DNA from: Gammaproteobacteria bacterium UBA5078
GTDB lineage: Bacteria; Pseudomonadota; Gammaproteobacteria; Pseudomonadales; Pseudohongiellaceae
Direction: 5' to 3'
Assembly: GCA_002416505.1 (NCBI GenBank)
Contig: DIAM01000017.1
Coordinates: forward strand, 143,549-207,548
DNA: 64,000 nucleotides
Part shown: piece by piece, positions 49,604 through 59,247 of the stretch
Layout of the letters: every line of letters begins with the position of its first letter
Numbering within the stretch: position 1 is the first letter of the stretch
Program-made: the position numbers and the translations under genes
Notes under the pieces: model-generated
The model's database searches: none
What the model was told of the DNA's origin: nothing
What the model saw: only the letters and a program-made list of their open reading frames with translations

Positions 49604-52423
49604 TCAGTCCATGGCATTGATCATCGCCAGCTTTTCATTCAGCGCGGCGATTGCGGTTTCGTTGCTGCGTGCCCGTTCGCGCTCCGTGTCTACGATCTCC
49701 TTGGGAGCATTGTCTACGAACTTGGCATTGGAGAGTTTGCCATTGATGCCGGCGAGGTTTTTCTCCAGCTTGGCGATCTCCTTCTCCAGGCGTGTGGCCT
49801 CGGCAGCCTTGTCGATAAGACCCGCGAGTGGTACGAGTATTTCCACATCGCCGTGCAGCTGCGTGGCACACATCGGCACCTCGTGCGTGCTGTCGAGATA
49901 GGTGATGTCGGCCAGCTTCGCGAGCTTGATCAAGAACAAACGGTTCTGTTCTAAGCGTCGACGATCCTCGGCGCTGCCGTTGCGCAGCAGCACAGGGATG
50001 GCCTTGCCCGGTGAGATGTCCATTTCGCCGCGTATATTGCGAATGCCGATGATAATGCCTTTAACCCAGTCGATATCCGCCTCTGCCTCTGGGTCAATCA
50101 GCGCAGTGTCGACCTGTGGGTAGGCTTGCATCATCAAACTCTTGTCTTCGTCCTGCGCACGCATATCCAACAGGGGTGATATGCGTTGCCAGATCTCCTC
50201 GGTGATAAAGGGCATCAAGGGGTGACACAGGCGTAAGCTGCTCTCTAAGACCGACAGGAGAGTGAGGCGAGTGGTCTGTGCATGGTCGGGGTGATTCTCC
50301 TCGTCCCAAAGCACGGGCTTGGAGAGTTCCAAATACCAGTCGCAATACTCGTTCCAGAAGAAGTCATAGAGGGATTGCGCCAACAGGTCGAATCGGTAGG
50401 TGGCGAAATGCTCATGGGCCTGCTCTACGGTGCGCTGGAAGCGCGACATGATCCAACGATCCGCAAGGCTAAAATAGTCTCGCTCCCGCAGCGCATCTTG
50501 CTTAGCCTGGTGGAAGACGATGCCTTTCTCTTCGGTGTTCATCAATACATAGCGCGAAGCGTTCCAGATCTTATTGCAGAAGTTTCTATAACCTTCCATG
50601 CGGTTCAGGTCGAACTTGATGTCGCGCCCAGTGGAGGCGAGGGAGTAAAACGTGAAGCGCAGGGCGTCGGTGCCATAGGCGGTGATGCCATCGGGGAAGG
50701 AGGCGCGCGTATATTTGGCGATCTTCTGCTCTAGTTGTGGCTGCATCAGGTCGCTAGTGCGTTTAGTGACTAAGTCGTCTATGCCGATGCCATCGATAAG
50801 ATCGATAGGGTCTAGAACATTGCCCTTGGACTTGGACATCTTCTGTCCGTTCTCATCCCGCACGAGTCCGTGGATGTAGACGGTCTTGAAGGGGATCTCT
50901 CCCGTGAACTTCAGTGTCATCATGATCATGCGGGCGACCCAGAAGAAGATGATGTCGAAACCGGTCACCAACACATCGGTCGGGTGGAAGGTCTTCATCG
51001 TCTCTTTGTCGTCCGGCCAGTCCAGCGTCGCGAAGGTCCACAGCGCGGAGGAGAACCAGGTGTCCAAGACGTCTTCGTCTTGATGCAAGGCTAGGTCGGG
51101 GCTCAGATCGTATTTTGCACGCACGGCTGCCTCGTCGCTGGCCACATAGATATTGCCTTGATCGTCATACCAGGCCGGAATGCGGTGTCCCCACCACAGC
51201 TGGCGGCTGATACACCAGTCCTGAATATCGCGCATCCAGGCGAAATAGGTGTTCTCCCAATTCTTGGGAACAAACTGGATGTCCCCGTCCTCGACGGCCT
51301 TGATTGCAGGGTCGGCGAGGGACTGCACCGCCACATACCACTGGTTAGTGAGATAGGGTTCGATGACGGTGTTGCTGCGATCCCCGCGTGGGACCTTTAG
51401 CTTGTGGGGGTCGATCTTCTCGAGTAGGCCTAGGGCTTCGAGGTCGGCCACTACCTTCTTGCGCGCATCGAAGCGATCCAAGCCTCGATAGGCGGCAGGC
51501 GCATTGTCATTGATGGCGGCGTCGGCGGTGAGGATATTGATGACCTCAAGATCATGGCGTTTGCCGACCTCGTAGTCATTGAAATCGTGAGCAGGGGTGA
51601 TCTTGACGCAGCCGGTGCCGAATGAGGCATCTACATAGTCGTCGGCGATGATAGGGATGCGGCGCTCACACAGAGGCAGAAGCACGGATTTGCCGATCAA
51701 GTCGGTATAGCGTGGGTCGGTTGGGTTCACGGCGACCGCGCTATCACCGAGCAGCGTCTCTGGACGCGTAGTGGCGATGGTGATGTAAGTATCGCCAGTA
51801 GCAGTCGTCGCGCCATCGGCCAGCGGATAACGGAAGTGCCAGAGAAAGCCATCTTCTTCCTCGGATAGTACTTCGAGGTCAGAAATGGCGGTGTGCAGGG
51901 TAGGGTCCCAGTTCACTAGGCGATTACCGCGATAGATGAGCTTCTCGTCATACAGCTCGATGAACACCTTCTCGACGACCTTGGAGAATTTTGGGTCCAT
52001 GGTGAAGCGTTCGCGGCTCCAGTCCATGGAGGAGCCTAGGCGACGAATCTGCTGGGTAATGATGTCGCCGGACTCTTGTTTCCAGTCCCAGACTTTCTCG
52101 AGGAATTTGTCGCGGCCGAGTTCCTGACGGGTGATGTCTTTGGCGGCTAGCTGTCGCTCGACGACCATCTGTGTGGCGATGCCGGCGTGATCGGTACCGA
52201 CCTGCCAGAGGGTCTTCTTGCCGAGCATGCGTTGATAACGGATGAGGGCATCCATGAGGGCATTCTGGAAGCCATGTCCCATATGCAGTCGGCCAGTCAC
52301 GTTGGGGGGCGGAATGACAATAGAGTAGGCATCTCCGTCACCCTGAGGGGTGAAGTAGCCTTTCTCTTCCCATTGCTTGTACCAGTGACTTTCGATCTGA
52401 TTAGGTTGGTATGTCTTGTCCAT
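49604..52423 (-). CDS. valS: Valyl-tRNA synthetase
   Basis: 939-residue class I synthetase. HMGH at 47-50 (PPNVTGRLHMGH) is HIGH, and KMSKS is at 528-532; between them lies the CP1 editing domain (TTRPETLLGDSAVAV). The C-terminal coiled-coil arm of ValS is clear in the last 70 residues (EATRLEKEIAKLEKNLAGI). Start 52423 (MDKTYQPNQIE) is preferred over one four codons upstream. In E. coli the order is pepA-holC-valS; here holC is missing. Confidence 0.98.
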   Translation of the reverse strand: MDKTYQPNQIESHWYKQWEEKGYFTPQGDGDAYSIVIPPPNVTGRLHMGHGFQNALMDALIRYQRMLGKKTLWQVGTDHAGIATQMVVERQLAAKDITRQELGRDKFLEKVWDWKQESGDIITQQIRRLGSSMDWSRERFTMDPKFSKVVEKVFIELYDEKLIYRGNRLVNWDPTLHTAISDLEVLSEEEDGFLWHFRYPLADGATTATGDTYITIATTRPETLLGDSAVAVNPTDPRYTDLIGKSVLLPLCERRIPIIADDYVDASFGTGCVKITPAHDFNDYEVGKRHDLEVINILTADAAINDNAPAAYRGLDRFDARKKVVADLEALGLLEKIDPHKLKVPRGDRSNTVIEPYLTNQWYVAVQSLADPAIKAVEDGDIQFVPKNWENTYFAWMRDIQDWCISRQLWWGHRIPAWYDDQGNIYVASDEAAVRAKYDLSPDLALHQDEDVLDTWFSSALWTFATLDWPDDKETMKTFHPTDVLVTGFDIIFFWVARMIMMTLKFTGEIPFKTVYIHGLVRDENGQKMSKSKGNVLDPIDLIDGIGIDDLVTKRTSDLMQPQLEQKIAKYTRASFPDGITAYGTDALRFTFYSLASTGRDIKFDLNRMEGYRNFCNKIWNASRYVLMNTEEKGIVFHQAKQDALRERDYFSLADRWIMSRFQRTVEQAHEHFATYRFDLLAQSLYDFFWNEYCDWYLELSKPVLWDEENHPDHAQTTRLTLLSVLESSLRLCHPLMPFITEEIWQRISPLLDMRAQDEDKSLMMQAYPQVDTALIDPEAEADIDWVKGIIIGIRNIRGEMDISPGKAIPVLLRNGSAEDRRRLEQNRLFLIKLAKLADITYLDSTHEVPMCATQLHGDVEILVPLAGLIDKAAEATRLEKEIAKLEKNLAGINGKLSNAKFVDNAPKEIVDTERERARSNETAIAALNEKLAMINAMD

Positions 52424-52557
52424 TATGCGCTGCAACTATGATGTCTAGTGGGTTTTAGGTAGACGGCAAGTATAACGCAGTTTGGGCTCTTGGGGCTTGC
52501 TGCTGTGGTCCGAAAATAGTTCGTATTTAGTGCTCAATTGTTGATCCGGAGCCGCGC

Positions 52558-52657
52558 TGCGGGGTATTCCCCGCCATGACACGCCGTGAACCCATCCGTG
52601 GGGGCTCGATCGCAGCATCCCTGCTGCTCACGGTCATGTCGGAGAACACCCCGCATC
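52558..52657. repeat. Cloverleaf-like 100-bp palindrome between pepA and valS
   Basis: Outer arms of about 30 bases, starting at TGCGGGGTATTCC and ending at GAGAACACCCCGCA, pair with few mismatches (both contain CATGAC/GTCATG and CGTGA/TCACG). Between them sit two small hairpins, CCCA-TCCG-TGGG and GCAG-CATCC-CTGC. The whole could fold into a four-way junction. The rest of this 417-base gap (52424-52840) holds a CCGAATcttATTCGG hairpin at 52741-52755 and the motif below, and no gene. Confidence 0.75.
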
Positions 52658-52784
52658 ACGTCTCCTCAACAGGGCGCAGTGCATCGCAATAACTTCCGAG
52701 TTTTGTGTGATAGATGAGGCACAGAGATAAACGAGGGCGCCCGAATCTTATTCGGAACATGGGCATCACGCCGTGTCAGCGCTA

Positions 52785-52828
52785 GCTATCCTGTGCCGAG
52801 CTCTTGGCGCTGATAACGGAGCTCGGCA
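52785..52828. repeat. Dispersed hairpin motif, copy B, downstream of pepA
   Basis: TGCCGAGCTC (52794-52803) and GAGCTCGGCA (52819-52828) form a 10-bp stem with a 15-base loop, 12 bases after the pepA stop. The 5' half, GCTATCCTG-NN-CCGAGCTC, is shared with 44492-44510. Confidence 0.75.
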
Positions 52829-52840
52829 TTCAGACATAAA

Positions 52841-54325
52841 TTACGCCTTCTGGCGGCGTAGGTATTCTACTAGGAGGGGCACTGGGCGGCCGGTCGCGCC
52901 TTTCTGGGCGCCGGATAGCCAGGCTGTGCCGGCGATGTCTAGGTGGGCCCATGTGTACTTCTTCGTGAAGCGTTGTAGGAAGCATGCCGCCGTGATTGTG
53001 CCCGCTCGCGGTCCCCCGATGTTTGCGATATCGGCGAAATTGCTCTCCAGTAGGGACTGGTACTCGTCCCACAGTGGTAGTTGCCACGCTAGGTCTAGCG
53101 TGTCTTGGCTGATGCCTAGGAGCTCGTCCGCGAAGGCCTGATTGGGGCTCAATAGCGCGCTCGTCTGATCCCCGAAGGTCGCTACCGCCGCGCCAGTCAG
53201 GGTTGCGATGTCGATGACCGTCTTCGGCTTGAAGCGCTCTACATAAGTTAACGCGTCGCATAGCACTAGGCGGCCTTCCGCGTCCGTGTTCAGGATCTCG
53301 ATGGTCTGGCCCGACATGCTGGTGACTACATCGCCTGGCTTGGTGGCCGTGCTGCTCGGCATATTCTCCGCCGCCGCGATTACCGCGACCACATTGATCT
53401 TCAAGCCCATCTGCGCCACTGCCGTCATGGTGCCTAGTACGCTCGCGGCCCCGCACATGTCGAACTTCATCTCATCCATCGCACCGCCAGGTTTCAGGCT
53501 GATGCCGCCGGTGTCGAAGGTGATGCCCTTGCCGACCAGGACGTAAGGCTTGCTCGTCGCCTTGCCGCCTTTGTATTCGATAACGATTAGCTTTGCCTCC
53601 TCCTTCGAGCCCGCGCTCACGGACAGGAGTGAGCCCATGCCCAGCTTCTGCATTTGCTTCTCGTTGAGGATTTTAGTCGTGAGTGTCTTGTGTTTAGCCG
53701 CGAGCTTGGTGGCGGTGCTCGCCAGGTATTTAGGGGTGCAGACATTGCCTGGCAAATTGCCGAGCTCCTTGGCGGTGTTCATGCCATTGCCGATTGCCAG
53801 TCCGGCCTTGAGCGCCTCGTTCATTGCGCTACGATTGGCGCCCTTGGGTGTGCTGCAGGCGACGCTCTTGAGTGCGTAGGCCGCCATCTTCTTGCTCTTA
53901 GTCTGGTCGTATTGGTAGGTGGAACTCTCGCACTCCTGCACCAGCATGGACAGTGCCCATGCACCATCGCGATCCTTGATTGGCAGCTCTGCCAGCGTCA
54001 TTACGGCGTCTTTGGCGTTGGATTTGAACAGCGCTTTGATCGCCGCGTTGACCGCCTTGCGATAGCTGCGTGCCTCTAGGGCGGATTCTTCGCCGCAACC
54101 AACTAAGAGCACGCGTTTCGCTTTGCCGGCGGAGGGGTGTACGTATAGGGTGTCGCCCACTTTGCCGCTGATATCGCCGGTTGCCACTACTCTGCGAAGC
54201 TCGCCAGCTAGCGCATCATCCAATGCCCCGGCAGGCGCAGTGAGTTTGCCCTTGGTCCAGACGCCGATTACGAGGCAGTCGGTGGCTTTTGCAGTAGTGG
54301 TGCTGTTTAACAGTGTATATTTCAT
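52841..54325 (-). CDS. pepA: Leucyl aminopeptidase (M17)
   Basis: 494 residues. The C-terminal catalytic domain has the M17 signature NTDAEGRL at 346-353 and the two-zinc lysine/aspartate set in GKGITFDTGGISLKPG and MKFDMCGAASV. The N-terminal domain, used for DNA binding at Xer and carAB sites in E. coli, is present, but that activity cannot be inferred. Divergent from the thioesterase-lptF-lptG genes, the standard arrangement. Confidence 0.97.
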   Translation of the reverse strand: MKYTLLNSTTTAKATDCLVIGVWTKGKLTAPAGALDDALAGELRRVVATGDISGKVGDTLYVHPSAGKAKRVLLVGCGEESALEARSYRKAVNAAIKALFKSNAKDAVMTLAELPIKDRDGAWALSMLVQECESSTYQYDQTKSKKMAAYALKSVACSTPKGANRSAMNEALKAGLAIGNGMNTAKELGNLPGNVCTPKYLASTATKLAAKHKTLTTKILNEKQMQKLGMGSLLSVSAGSKEEAKLIVIEYKGGKATSKPYVLVGKGITFDTGGISLKPGGAMDEMKFDMCGAASVLGTMTAVAQMGLKINVVAVIAAAENMPSSTATKPGDVVTSMSGQTIEILNTDAEGRLVLCDALTYVERFKPKTVIDIATLTGAAVATFGDQTSALLSPNQAFADELLGISQDTLDLAWQLPLWDEYQSLLESNFADIANIGGPRAGTITAACFLQRFTKKYTWAHLDIAGTAWLSGAQKGATGRPVPLLVEYLRRQKA

Positions 54326-54604
54326 GGGGAGCTTCCCTGTAGTGGAGCGGATAATCGAGGAGGGCCATTACACGGCCTAAGGAGTCAATGCTAGGCAGTT
54401 TCGCCGTCCTACGCAAGGGCAGGGCCTGCGACGGCGGCGGGATAGTGCACCCAAGGGCGACGGGAAAGAGGTGTACATCTCACGCCGTGCTGATTAGAAT
54501 TGGCGGCCGTAAACGCCGGCTGTTCGAGCCCCTCCTGTAATGGAGGTGTGCGTAAACCTTTCTAATGCCCTGCTGGGGCTCTTCGTCACGAATCTGGTGA
54601 ACTA

Positions 54605-55048
54605 ATGTCACGCGTGAAGATAATAATGCCCGAACAATTTCTTTTCTCGCTACAGCGTGCGGTGGGAATAAGCGATTTGAATTATGCGCGTCACTTAGAC
54701 AGCGTCTCTATGGTGCAGATCATCCACGAGGCGCGCCTGCAGTTTCTCGCTCATATGGGCTTTACTGAGGCAAATATCTTTGGTCTAGGTATGGTCGTGA
54801 CCGATTTAGCGGTGGACTACCAGTCGGAGTCTTTTGCGAACGATATACTGAAAATCGAGGTTGGCGTGGGGCGCTTTAATCGCTATGGCTGCGACATCCT
54901 CTATCAGATCACTAACACGGCCCTAGAGCGTGTGGTTTGCAGTGCACAGACTGGGATAGTATTTTTCGATTTCGATAAGCATAAGATCGCACTGATTCCC
55001 AAGGCCTTCAGCGAATTGCTAGAGACGCTGGAGCCTGAGGCTGTATAA
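54605..55048 (+). CDS. Acyl-CoA thioesterase, hotdog fold
   Basis: 147 residues of 4HBT type: GISDLNYARHLDSVSMVQIIHEARLQFLAHMGF gives the N-terminal helix with the usual Asn/His/Glu set, and GLGMVVTDLAVDYQSESFANDILKIEV the hotdog strands. Likely hydrolyses fatty acyl-CoA, substrate unknown. It lies 35 bases before lptF, in the same direction. The 279-base gap to pepA, which contains divergent promoters, shows only short inverted repeats (CCTCCtgtaatGGAGG near 54532). Confidence 0.85.
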   Translation: MSRVKIIMPEQFLFSLQRAVGISDLNYARHLDSVSMVQIIHEARLQFLAHMGFTEANIFGLGMVVTDLAVDYQSESFANDILKIEVGVGRFNRYGCDILYQITNTALERVVCSAQTGIVFFDFDKHKIALIPKAFSELLETLEPEAV

Positions 55049-55083
55049 GCGCGCATGATTAGATCAGCGAGGAATCCCTTAGC

Positions 55084-56202
55084 GTGATTATTTTCCGGTA
55101 CTTGGCTCGACAGATCTTTCAAGTCATGAGCGCCGTTACCCTAATTCTGATGGTCGTGGTCATGATCTCCCGCTTCCTGGGTTATCTTGGTCAAGCCGTC
55201 GCCGGTGAGATCTCCTCCGACATCCTGCTGCGCCTAATGATTTTCCGTCTGCCAGAATTCCTGCTCGTCATCGTTCCGTTCGCCTTGTTTCTCGCCATTC
55301 TCTTAGCCTTCGGCCGTATGTATTCCGAGAATGAGATGACGGTGCTCAGTGCCTGTGGCTACAGCCAGAAGCGGGTGGCCCTGAGCACGATTATTAGCGC
55401 GTCATTCCTGTCGGTGGTGATGGGGCTGCTCAGCCTGCAAATCGCCCCGATGGGGCTGCAAAATACCGAACGCTTACTAGAGAGCCAGGACGAGTTGACG
55501 GAGCTGGACCTCATTGTAGCGGGGCAGTTTCAACGCTTCGACGGGGGCCTGCGCACCACTTATGCGGAGGCCATTAGTAATAGTACGGTGGGGCGCTTGC
55601 TCAACAATACCTTCGTGGCTTGGCGGCGCGGTGATGACGGCGCAGATGAGCAGAGCCTACGCGTGATTCTTTCGGACACTGCGCGACCGATTATCGATGA
55701 GGAAACCGGCCGTCGCTTCATGCTCCTAGAGAACGGGGTGCTCTACGAGGGCATACCGGGGCAGGCAGATTACTTGGTCACGCAGTTCGATGAGCAGGCG
55801 ATCCTAATGCCAGAGCCCGAACGCGTGACAGAGTTAGTTCTGGAGAAGTCTCTGCCCACGCAGATGCTGTGGAACTCTGCCGATCCCGCCTATCAGGCCG
55901 AACTGCAGTGGCGCCTGTCTGTCATTCTCTTGATCCCAATCCTCACTCTAATCGCGGTGCCGATGAGCCGAGTCGAGCCTCGCAAGGGGCGTTTCAGTAA
56001 ACTGCTCCCCGCCACCGTGCTCTACGCGCTTTACTATGTCTCGCTGCAGATGGCGATGACCCTGCTCGAGGACGAAGTGGTGCCCATTGCGATTGGTCTG
56101 TGGTGGGTGCATGCAATCTTTCTGAGCCTGGGCCTGTATTTACTATTCGCCCCTCGCCTACGCCGTCCACCCAAACGACTCAAACGCGAGGGGTTGGCAT
56201 GA
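55084..56202 (+). CDS. lptF: LPS export ABC transporter permease LptF
   Basis: One of the two permease subunits of LptB2FG, which extracts lipopolysaccharide from the inner membrane. 372 residues: three N-terminal helices, a beta-jellyroll periplasmic domain (about 120-260) and three C-terminal helices. Landmarks: IIFRYLARQIFQVM, MYSENEMTVLSACGYS and VPMSRVEPRKGRFSK. Start is GTG at 55084. Overlaps lptG by four bases (ATGA). Confidence 0.96.
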   Translation: MIIFRYLARQIFQVMSAVTLILMVVVMISRFLGYLGQAVAGEISSDILLRLMIFRLPEFLLVIVPFALFLAILLAFGRMYSENEMTVLSACGYSQKRVALSTIISASFLSVVMGLLSLQIAPMGLQNTERLLESQDELTELDLIVAGQFQRFDGGLRTTYAEAISNSTVGRLLNNTFVAWRRGDDGADEQSLRVILSDTARPIIDEETGRRFMLLENGVLYEGIPGQADYLVTQFDEQAILMPEPERVTELVLEKSLPTQMLWNSADPAYQAELQWRLSVILLIPILTLIAVPMSRVEPRKGRFSKLLPATVLYALYYVSLQMAMTLLEDEVVPIAIGLWWVHAIFLSLGLYLLFAPRLRRPPKRLKREGLA

Positions 56203-57275
56203 GATTAATCGACGCGCATATCCGCAACAGTGTATTGCTCTCGATGTTGGTCGTGCTGGGCCTCACTTTCAGCCTCGATTTTATTTTCACGCTGACCGAT
56301 GAGCTCGGCCGCGGTGGCTCACAAGACTATACGGCCACGGATGCGTTGATCTATACATTGCGCATTATGCCTACGGGCATTTACGAGATGCTGCCCTTCA
56401 CTGCCTTGGGTGGCGCGTTGATAGGTCTAGGAGTGCTCGCCTCTAACAACGAGTTGGTGGTCATCCAGGCTGCGGGTGTGAGCACCTGGCGCATCGTCTG
56501 GTCGGTCATGAAGCCCACCATCGGCATCATGATCTTGAGTCTAGTGTTGGGCGAGTATGTGGCCCCGCGTCTGCAGCAAACCGCGCAGAGTGAGCTGGCA
56601 TTGATTCAGAGTGGTGGGCTTGGCTTGAGCTCCTCTCGGGGCGATTGGCGTAAGATTGGCAACGAGTTTATTCACATCAACGTGATCCTGCCCGGTGGCA
56701 CAGAGTTGCGTGGTATTACACGCTATGAATTAGATGAGAACAGGCGCTTACGCACCAGCAGCTTCGCCAGCAGTGGACACTACCGCGAAGATTCGCAGGG
56801 GCAGTATTGGCAGTTGAATGACGTGCGTGAAACCGAGTTCGGACTGGCCAGCATCGCCGTAAATGAGTATGAATCTTTGGTTTGGCGCATCGAGTTGTCG
56901 CCGGAATTATTGAGTGTCTTGCTGGTCGAGCCGGAGCGCCAGTCGATCTCTGGCCTGTACCGTTTTGCGGAGTATTTCCGCGGCGAGGGTCTAGAGAGTG
57001 ATAGCTATTTCCTAGCCTTCTGGAAGAAGCTATTGCAACCACTCGCGACCGCTTCTCTGGTACTAGTGGCGATCTCCTTCGTGTTCGGGCCGCTGCGCTC
57101 GGTCACCATGGGGGCGCGCGTATTCATCGCGATCGGCATCGGCCTACTGTTTACCATCGCGCAGCGCGTGCTGGGACCGGCGAGTCTCCTCTATGGTTTC
57201 AGTCCGGTGATCGCTGTGATGATTCCGATAGTGGTGTGCTTTGTGACTGGCGTCTATTTGCTACGCAGAATTTAG
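56199..57275 (+). CDS. lptG: LPS export ABC transporter permease LptG
   Basis: Second permease of LptB2FG, 358 residues with the same six-helix and jellyroll plan. MRLIDAHIRNSVLLSMLVVLGLTFSLDFIFTL opens it; LGVLASNNELVVIQAAGVSTWRI and VFGPLRSVTMGARVFIAIGIGL are typical. The start at 56199 is inside the lptF stop, so the subunits are made in equal amounts. The C-terminal loop to the RDD gene is only 11 bases. Confidence 0.96.
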   Translation: MRLIDAHIRNSVLLSMLVVLGLTFSLDFIFTLTDELGRGGSQDYTATDALIYTLRIMPTGIYEMLPFTALGGALIGLGVLASNNELVVIQAAGVSTWRIVWSVMKPTIGIMILSLVLGEYVAPRLQQTAQSELALIQSGGLGLSSSRGDWRKIGNEFIHINVILPGGTELRGITRYELDENRRLRTSSFASSGHYREDSQGQYWQLNDVRETEFGLASIAVNEYESLVWRIELSPELLSVLLVEPERQSISGLYRFAEYFRGEGLESDSYFLAFWKKLLQPLATASLVLVAISFVFGPLRSVTMGARVFIAIGIGLLFTIAQRVLGPASLLYGFSPVIAVMIPIVVCFVTGVYLLRRI

Positions 57276-57286
57276 GAATTTCCTAG

Positions 57287-57775
57287 TTAAAAATTGCGTC
57301 CGCCTTTAGGGACTACGATCACTTGTGTGCCCGACAAGATGTCGTGTATCGCGTTGCCGTGCTTGTCGATGTAGTGCCAGAGATAACCGACACCCAGGCA
57401 GAAGAAAGACGGCCAGGCGAGTACCCAGCGTAGCAAGGACTGCTTCAAGTTCATACGCGAACCATCCGAACTTACCGCCTCTATACGCCAAGCCAACATG
57501 CCCAGCGTCTGCCCCGTGCGCATCCAGAACCAGGTATAGAAACCGGCCGCGCTAACAAGCATCCCGACAAAGAGAATGCCGCTAATGACAGGGTCGGTTG
57601 TAGCGTGCCCATCTACGAGTTGATTGGTAATACCGAAGACAAACTGAAAGGCAGCGCCAAGTGCCATCCAGATCGCCGCAACGAGAAACGCGTCGTAGAG
57701 GAGGGCGGCAAGGCGCCGCAACAGTCCTGCGACTGGTGCGGCATCTTGTGCAATTTCTGACTCGGTGTCGGGCAT
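57287..57775 (-). CDS. RDD family membrane protein
   Basis: 162 residues, four helices. The family arginine and aspartates appear in GLLRRLAALLYDAFLV near 18-33, and the second half has TGQTLGMLAWRIEAV and IHDILSGTQVIVV. RDD proteins may be sodium/proton antiporters, but most are unassigned. It lies just six bases after pntB and may be the last gene of the pnt operon. Confidence 0.92.
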   Translation of the reverse strand: MPDTESEIAQDAAPVAGLLRRLAALLYDAFLVAAIWMALGAAFQFVFGITNQLVDGHATTDPVISGILFVGMLVSAAGFYTWFWMRTGQTLGMLAWRIEAVSSDGSRMNLKQSLLRWVLAWPSFFCLGVGYLWHYIDKHGNAIHDILSGTQVIVVPKGGRNF

Positions 57776-57780
57776 TACTG

Positions 57781-59247
57781 TTAGAGTTCCTTCACAGCTT
57801 GAATCAGCTCGTTCACTGCCTTCTGGCCATCCCCGAACAACATGCGGGTGTTGTCCAATAGGAACAGCGGGTTCTCAACGCCTGAGAAGCCGGTGCCGCG
57901 ACCACGCTTGATGACGATGACGTTCTCGGATTCCTCGGCATTGAGCACTGGCATGCCAAATAATGGGCTGGCTGGGTCCTTCTTCGCCGCTGGGTTGACC
58001 ACGTCGTTAGCCCCGATGACCAGAGTCACGGTGGTGTTGCCGAAGTCTGCGTTGATATCTTCCATGTCATAAATCAAATCATAGGGGACGCCGGCCTCGG
58101 CTAGCAGCACGTTCATATGGCCAGGCATGCGCCCCGCCACTGGGTGAATCGCAAACTTCACCTTCACGCCTTTGTCTGTTAGCAGCTGAGTGAGTTCCCA
58201 AACCTTGTGTTGGGCCTGGGCAACGGCCATGCCGTAGCCTGGGATGATCACCACCTGGCTCGCATAGGCCATCATAATGCCCACGTCTTGGGCCTGAACC
58301 TCCTTCATGGAGCCGCCGCTTTCGTCCGCCGCCGCGCCCGCGACTGCTGACGTGCCGAAGCCGCTGAAGAAGACATTGCTCACCGAGCGGTTCATGGCCT
58401 TGGCCATCAAATGGGTAAGCAAGCTACCTGCAGAGCCCACTACGGTGCCAGCGATGATCATCGCGGCATTGCCCAGCACATAGCCCTCGAAACCCACTGC
58501 TAAGCCCGTGAGGGCGTTGAACAGGGAGATGATGACGGGCATGTCCGCGCCGCCGACCGGAACGGTAATGAATACCCCGAGTACGAGCGCGATGCCGAAG
58601 AAGGCGATGATCGGCATGAGCTCGCCGGTGTAGTAGACGGCTATAGCGAAGCCGACTAGCACGATGGCCAGCACGAGGTTGATTAACTGTTGCTGTGGGA
58701 GCAGCTTATTGGAGTTGAGGCGTCCATCGAGCTTCGCCCAGGCGATGATGCTACCGCTGAAGGCGATGGTGCCGATGACGGCGCCGACGATTGCCAGAAT
58801 AGTGACATCAGTCCCCATTGCTTCGGCGATGCTGCTAGGGTGCGCGGACATGCTCGCCGAGCCTAGAAGACTGTCGGCATGACCTGCGGCCACCTCGCCT
58901 TGGGCCTTGAGTAACTCGACTGCGGCAATAGTCGCCGCCGCGCCGCCGCCCATGCCGTTATACATGGCGATCATCTGCGGCATGTCGGTCATAGCGACCT
59001 TCTTGCCGGTGACATAGGCATAGCCGCCGCCGATGGCGATGGCGAGCACGATCAGGCCATAATTGGTCAGCGCCTGAGGATTGTCGGTGAGCTCTGGTGA
59101 TAGGAAGGTGACTAGCGTGGCCAAGACCATACCTGCCCCTGCCCACTGGATGCCGCGCCGCGCCGTGACCGGTGAGCTCATCTGCTTCAAGCCCAGGATG
59201 AACAATACCGCCGCTAGGAAATAACTCGCTTGGATGAGAATCGTCAT
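57781..59247 (-). CDS. pntB: NAD(P) transhydrogenase subunit beta
   Basis: 488 residues: nine-helix membrane domain II part and C-terminal NADP(H)-binding domain III. Motifs: GGADMPVIISLFNALTGLAVGFEGY, IIPGYGMAVAQAQHKVWEL, HPVAGRMPGHMNVLLAEAGVPYDLIYDMEDIN and GANDVVNPAAKKDP. Uses the proton gradient to reduce NADP with NADH. Adjacent to pntA part 2 with no gap. Confidence 0.97.
   Translation of the reverse strand: MTILIQASYFLAAVLFILGLKQMSSPVTARRGIQWAGAGMVLATLVTFLSPELTDNPQALTNYGLIVLAIAIGGGYAYVTGKKVAMTDMPQMIAMYNGMGGGAAATIAAVELLKAQGEVAAGHADSLLGSASMSAHPSSIAEAMGTDVTILAIVGAVIGTIAFSGSIIAWAKLDGRLNSNKLLPQQQLINLVLAIVLVGFAIAVYYTGELMPIIAFFGIALVLGVFITVPVGGADMPVIISLFNALTGLAVGFEGYVLGNAAMIIAGTVVGSAGSLLTHLMAKAMNRSVSNVFFSGFGTSAVAGAAADESGGSMKEVQAQDVGIMMAYASQVVIIPGYGMAVAQAQHKVWELTQLLTDKGVKVKFAIHPVAGRMPGHMNVLLAEAGVPYDLIYDMEDINADFGNTTVTLVIGANDVVNPAAKKDPASPLFGMPVLNAEESENVIVIKRGRGTGFSGVENPLFLLDNTRMLFGDGQKAVNELIQAVKEL

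Noticed and set aside
52558..52657. Cloverleaf palindrome as a possible tRNA gene
   Set aside because: The outer arms are about 30 bases, there is no TTC-G-A loop, no anticodon stem of five pairs and no CCA-type acceptor end.
53654..54079. 141-codon plus-strand ORF opposite pepA
   Set aside because: It lies wholly within pepA on the other strand and has the cysteine- and leucine-rich look of an antisense shadow.
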